NCBI GenBank assembly: GCA_019689775.1
Contig: JADGGV010000124.1
Location: forward strand, 1 to 9,016
Reading direction: 5' to 3'
Length of the DNA stretch: 9,016 bases
Origin: Gemmatimonadota bacterium
GTDB lineage: Bacteria; Gemmatimonadota; Gemmatimonadetes; Longimicrobiales; RSA9
In this document: piece by piece, positions 6,737 through 9,016 of the stretch
Position numbering within the stretch: position 1 is the stretch's first letter
Layout: the number at the start of each line of letters is the position of its first letter
The notes under the pieces: generated by a model
Database searches by the model: none
The model's input: only the letters and a program-made list of their open reading frames with translations
What the model was told of the DNA's origin: nothing
Position numbers and translations under genes: made by a program

Positions 6737-8162
6737 GCGGACGTACCACGGCGCGCCGGCGGCGGCCGGGCCGCTGCTGTTCCTGAAGGGGACGCGCCGC
6801 GCGGCGCTCGGTGAATGGGTCGTGATCCGGACGCCGGGCGAGCCGGACCGGCGCGGGCAGGTCATCGACGTGGGCGAGGCGGCGACGGTCGTGCAGGTGC
6901 TGGAGGAGACGATCGGGCTGGCGCCGCGCCGCGCCGACGTGACGCTGACCGGCGAGGTCGCGCAGGTCGTGGTCGGGCGGGACCTGCTCGGCCGCGCGCT
7001 GAACGGGATGGGCCAGCCGATCGACGGGCTGCCGCCGCCCTTCGGCGAGGCGCTCCGGCCGATCGTCGGCGCGCCGATGAACCCGGTGCGCCGGATCCCG
7101 CCGTCGGACTTCATCGAGACGGGGATCAGCGCGATCGACGGGATGAACACGCTGGTGCGCGGGCAGAAGCTCCCGGTCTTCTCGGGCCCGGGGCTGCCGG
7201 GGCTCGAGCTGGCGGGGCGCATCGTCGAGGGCGCGCGCGCACCGCGCGGCGAGCCGTTCGCGGTAATCTTCGTCGGACTCGGCATCACGGCGCGGGAGGC
7301 GCACGCGTTCCTGGACCGCTTCGAGAAGAGCGGCGCGATCGAGCGGAGCGTGCTGTACCTGAACGAGACGCGCGACCCGGCGATCGAGCGGCTGCTCGCA
7401 CCGCGGATCGCGCTGGCGCAGGCGGAGTTCCTGGCGTTCGAGGCCGGGATCCACGTGCTGGTCGTGATCGCCGACATCGCGCACTACTGCGAGGCGCTGC
7501 GCGAGATCGCGAACGCCCGCGAGGAGATCCCCGGTCGGCGCGGCTACCCCGGGTACATGTACACGGACCTGGCGAGCATCTACGAGCGCGCCGGGATCCT
7601 GGAGGGGCGGGCCGGATCCGTCACACAGATCCCGATCCTCACGATGCCCGACGACGACATCACGCACCCCGTGCCGGATCTCACGGGCTACATCACGGAA
7701 GGGCAGATCGTGCTCTCCCGCGAGCTGCACCGGCGCGGCGTGTTCCCGCCGGTGGACGTGCTGCCGTCGCTCTCCCGGCTGATGAACGCCGGCATCGGCG
7801 AGGGGCGCACGTTCGCGGAGCACCGGGAGTGGGCGAACCAGCTCTACGCGAGCTACACGCAGGGGCGCGACGCGCGCCTCATGGCCGCGATTGTCGGCGA
7901 GGCGGGGCTCCAGCCCGCGGACCGGCGCGCGCTCGCGTTCGCGCAGCGCTTCGAGGACGAGTTCGTGAACCAGGGCGCCGAGCGCCGCACGCTGGAGGCG
8001 ACCGCCGCGATCGGCTGGGCGCTGCTGGACGCACTCCCGCGGGAGGACCTCGTCCGCATCACGGAGGCGACGTGGCTGCGGCGCGAGGCGGCGCGGGCGC
8101 GGCCCGTCGATCCGGCCGCGCCGGCCGCGCCGGTCGCCGTCCCGGCGCCCGCCGGCGGCTGA
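6723..8162 (+). CDS. atpB: V/A-type ATPase non-catalytic regulatory subunit B
   Basis: This 479-residue subunit alternates with A in the hexameric head and contributes the arginine finger to the catalytic site. It is highly family-like throughout: GPLLFLKG near the start, VQVLEETIGL, LLGRALNGMGQPIDGLPP, FIETGISAIDGMNTLVRGQKLPVFSG, NAREEIPGRRGYPGYMYTDLA, MPDDDITHPVPDLTGYITEGQI and LPSLSRLMN with R352. As expected for B, the P-loop position (SGPGLPGLE) lacks GKT. The ATG at 6723 lies within the end of atpA and has AGGGGGT at 6711-6717 with a five-base spacer, so translation is probably coupled. The final 18 residues (462-479) are Ala/Pro-rich and likely disordered. The gap to the D gene is ten bases. 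Confidence 0.97.
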   Translation: MRALERTYHGAPAAAGPLLFLKGTRRAALGEWVVIRTPGEPDRRGQVIDVGEAATVVQVLEETIGLAPRRADVTLTGEVAQVVVGRDLLGRALNGMGQPIDGLPPPFGEALRPIVGAPMNPVRRIPPSDFIETGISAIDGMNTLVRGQKLPVFSGPGLPGLELAGRIVEGARAPRGEPFAVIFVGLGITAREAHAFLDRFEKSGAIERSVLYLNETRDPAIERLLAPRIALAQAEFLAFEAGIHVLVVIADIAHYCEALREIANAREEIPGRRGYPGYMYTDLASIYERAGILEGRAGSVTQIPILTMPDDDITHPVPDLTGYITEGQIVLSRELHRRGVFPPVDVLPSLSRLMNAGIGEGRTFAEHREWANQLYASYTQGRDARLMAAIVGEAGLQPADRRALAFAQRFEDEFVNQGAERRTLEATAAIGWALLDALPREDLVRITEATWLRREAARARPVDPAAPAAPVAVPAPAGG

Positions 8163-8172
8163 GGGGCCGGCC

Positions 8173-8853
8173 ATGCCCCGGCTCGGAGAGGCCGCACCCA
8201 CGCGCTCGAACCTGCTGCGCGCGCGCCGGCGCCTGGCGCAGGTGCGCAAGGGCGTCGCGCTGCTGCACCGGAAGCGCGAGGCGGTGGTCGCCGAGCTGTT
8301 CCACCTGGCGCGGCCGGCCGTCGACGCGCGCGTCGCGATCGCGGAGCGCGCCGCCGAGGCGTACCCGGCGCTGCTCGAGGCCCTGGCGCTGCACGGCGAG
8401 TCGGGGCTGCGGGCGCTGGCCTGGCCGCCGCGCGATCTGCCGCTCGAGGTGCGCGCGTCGCAGGTGTGGGGTACGCCGGTGGCGGAGATCGTTGCGCGGC
8501 CGCCGATCCCGCGCTCGCTCGAGACGCGCGGCACGCCGCCCGGCGCCGCCGGGCCCGCCGCCGTGGCCGCGGCCGACCGCTTCGAGCGGCTGGCGGAGCT
8601 GTTGCTGGACGCGGCGCCGCGCGAGGCGCTGCTGCGGCGGCTCGGTGAGGCGCTGGCGCAAACCTCGCGGCAGCTCCACGGCCTCGAGCGGAGGCTCGCC
8701 CCGGAGCTCGCGCGCCGCGTCACGGCGGTGCGACGCACGCTCGACGAGCGCGAGCGGGAGGAGCAGCTCCGGCTGAAGCGGCTGCTGGCGGCGCGGCGGC
8801 GGGCGGGACCGGTGGGCGACGGCGGCGTTGAACGGGTGCCGCGATCCGGCTAG
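8173..8853 (+). CDS. atpD: V/A-type ATPase central-shaft subunit D
   Basis: This 226-residue protein is the rotating shaft inside A3B3. The N-terminal helix PTRSNLLRARRRLAQVRKGVALLHRKREAV (residues 9-38) and the C-terminal helix with LDEREREEQLRLKRLLAARRR (about 190-211) form the antiparallel coiled coil of D subunits. The middle holds the globular hairpin. A Gly/Pro/Ala-rich segment at about 120-133 (RGTPPGAAGPAAVA) interrupts the middle and may be a flexible loop. The ATG at 8173 has GAGGGG at 8161-8166 with a six-base spacer, overlapping the B stop region. Its TAG stop at 8851-8853 lies within a likely -10 box for the following tRNA. It is the last gene of the operon. Confidence 0.94.
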   Translation: MPRLGEAAPTRSNLLRARRRLAQVRKGVALLHRKREAVVAELFHLARPAVDARVAIAERAAEAYPALLEALALHGESGLRALAWPPRDLPLEVRASQVWGTPVAEIVARPPIPRSLETRGTPPGAAGPAAVAAADRFERLAELLLDAAPREALLRRLGEALAQTSRQLHGLERRLAPELARRVTAVRRTLDEREREEQLRLKRLLAARRRAGPVGDGGVERVPRSG

Positions 8854-8856
8854 ATT
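8828..8856 (+). promoter_or_regulatory. Predicted sigma-70-type promoter for the tRNA
   Basis: TTGAAC at 8828-8833 and TAGATT at 8851-8856 are separated by exactly 17 bases, each matching four of six consensus positions. This gives a start near 8863 and about 39 bases of leader before the tRNA. The -35 lies in the last codons of the D gene and the -10 contains its stop codon. In so GC-rich a sequence, this AT-richer pair at ideal spacing stands out. Confidence 0.55.
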
Positions 8857-8901
8857 GCGCGGCTGGCCTTCCCAGCCCGCAGCACTTCTCCGCGCATGTC
8901 C

Positions 8902-8972
8902 GGGGGCGTAGCTCGAAGGTCGAGCAGGGGACTTTTAATCCCTAGGTCTGGGTTCGATTCCCAGCGCCCCCA
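8902..8972 (+). tRNA. tRNA-Lys (anticodon UUU)
   Basis: A 71-base cloverleaf can be drawn. The acceptor is GGGGGCG (8902-8908) with CGCCCCC (8965-8971), and A 8972 is the discriminator. The D-stem is GCTC (8911-8914) with GAGC (8922-8925). The anticodon stem is GGGGA (8927-8931) with TCCCT (8939-8943), with one G-T pair. The anticodon loop is CTTTTAA, with TTT at 8934-8936, which reads lysine codons. The variable loop is AGGT. The T-arm CTGGG/CCCAG encloses TTCGATT. CCA is not encoded (TTG follows), so it must be added after transcription. The D-loop is odd: GAAGGTC has G and C where A14 and A21 are normally found, making a near-perfect GCTCGA-AGG-TCGAGC inverted repeat. All other arms are intact, so it is probably functional. 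Confidence 0.9.
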
Positions 8973-8975
8973 TTG

Positions 8976-9013
8976 GGCCCCGTCCGCCGTTCCGGATCGG
9001 GGCCTGTTTCGTT
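8976..9013 (+). terminator. Intrinsic terminator after the tRNA
   Basis: GGCCCCG at 8976-8982 pairs with CGGGGCC at 8998-9004. TCCG (8983-8986) with CGGA (8993-8996) extends the stem past one bulged T, leaving a six-base loop. The T-rich stretch TGTTTCGTT at 9005-9013 follows. It lies three bases after the tRNA and would end both the tRNA transcript and read-through from the ATPase operon. Confidence 0.75.
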
Positions 9014-9016
9014 CCG

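Noticed and set aside
8902..9016. tRNA as an attachment site for an integrated element
   Set aside because: The tRNA is followed at once by a terminator and the window ends. No integrase or repeat of the tRNA 3' end is visible.
1..9016. CRISPR array, insertion sequence, toxin-antitoxin or defence genes
   Set aside because: I found no regularly spaced repeats, transposase motifs or such genes. Essentially all coding space is taken by the ATPase operon.

Overview
This window is almost wholly a complete rotary V/A-type (archaeal/vacuolar-type) H+ or Na+ ATPase/ATP synthase operon on the + strand of a very GC-rich bacterium (roughly three quarters G+C by eye, third codon positions nearly all G or C). 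The gene order is stalk G/H-like subunit, I, K (rotor ring), E, C, F, A, B, D. As I remember it, this is the order of the Thermus thermophilus V/A-ATPase operon. Shine-Dalgarno sites, ATG/GTG starts and a bacterial-looking Lys tRNA indicate a bacterium, not an archaeon. The phylum cannot be fixed from this window; deep GC-rich lineages such as Thermoleophilia-like Actinobacteriota, Gemmatimonadota or Deinococcota are possible. No F-type ATPase genes are present.

Layout: (1) 1-363, the 3' part of a small multi-pass membrane protein whose true start probably lies left of the window. (2) 364-510, a 147-base GC-rich gap with two hairpins and no convincing promoter. (3) 511-8853, nine ATPase genes packed tightly, with overlaps of 4, 25, 4, 1, 4 and 14 bases and two gaps of 15 and 10 bases. 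This implies one mRNA with translational coupling. (4) 8854-8972, a short leader and a tRNA-Lys(UUU), apparently driven by its own promoter whose -10 box covers the stop codon of the last ATPase gene. (5) 8976-9013, a hairpin terminator with a T-rich tail.

How the parts work together: A and B form the A3B3 catalytic head. D and F form the central shaft and C is the socket joining it to the ring of K subunits. I is the membrane stator with the ion half-channels. E and the G/H-like protein form the peripheral stalks holding A3B3 to I. All subunits needed for a working bacterial V/A enzyme are present, and the key residues checked are intact: A K234 and E257, B R352, I R546 and R599, K E54.

I do not see a new kind of system here; it is a canonical machine. 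The points worth a second look are smaller: four subunits (H, E, C, F; 755 residues) without a single lysine, a low-complexity hexamer-repeat tail replacing the usual end of subunit A, a variant P-loop, a ring signature compatible with Na+, an atypical tRNA D-arm, and the same hairpin arms on both flanks of the operon.
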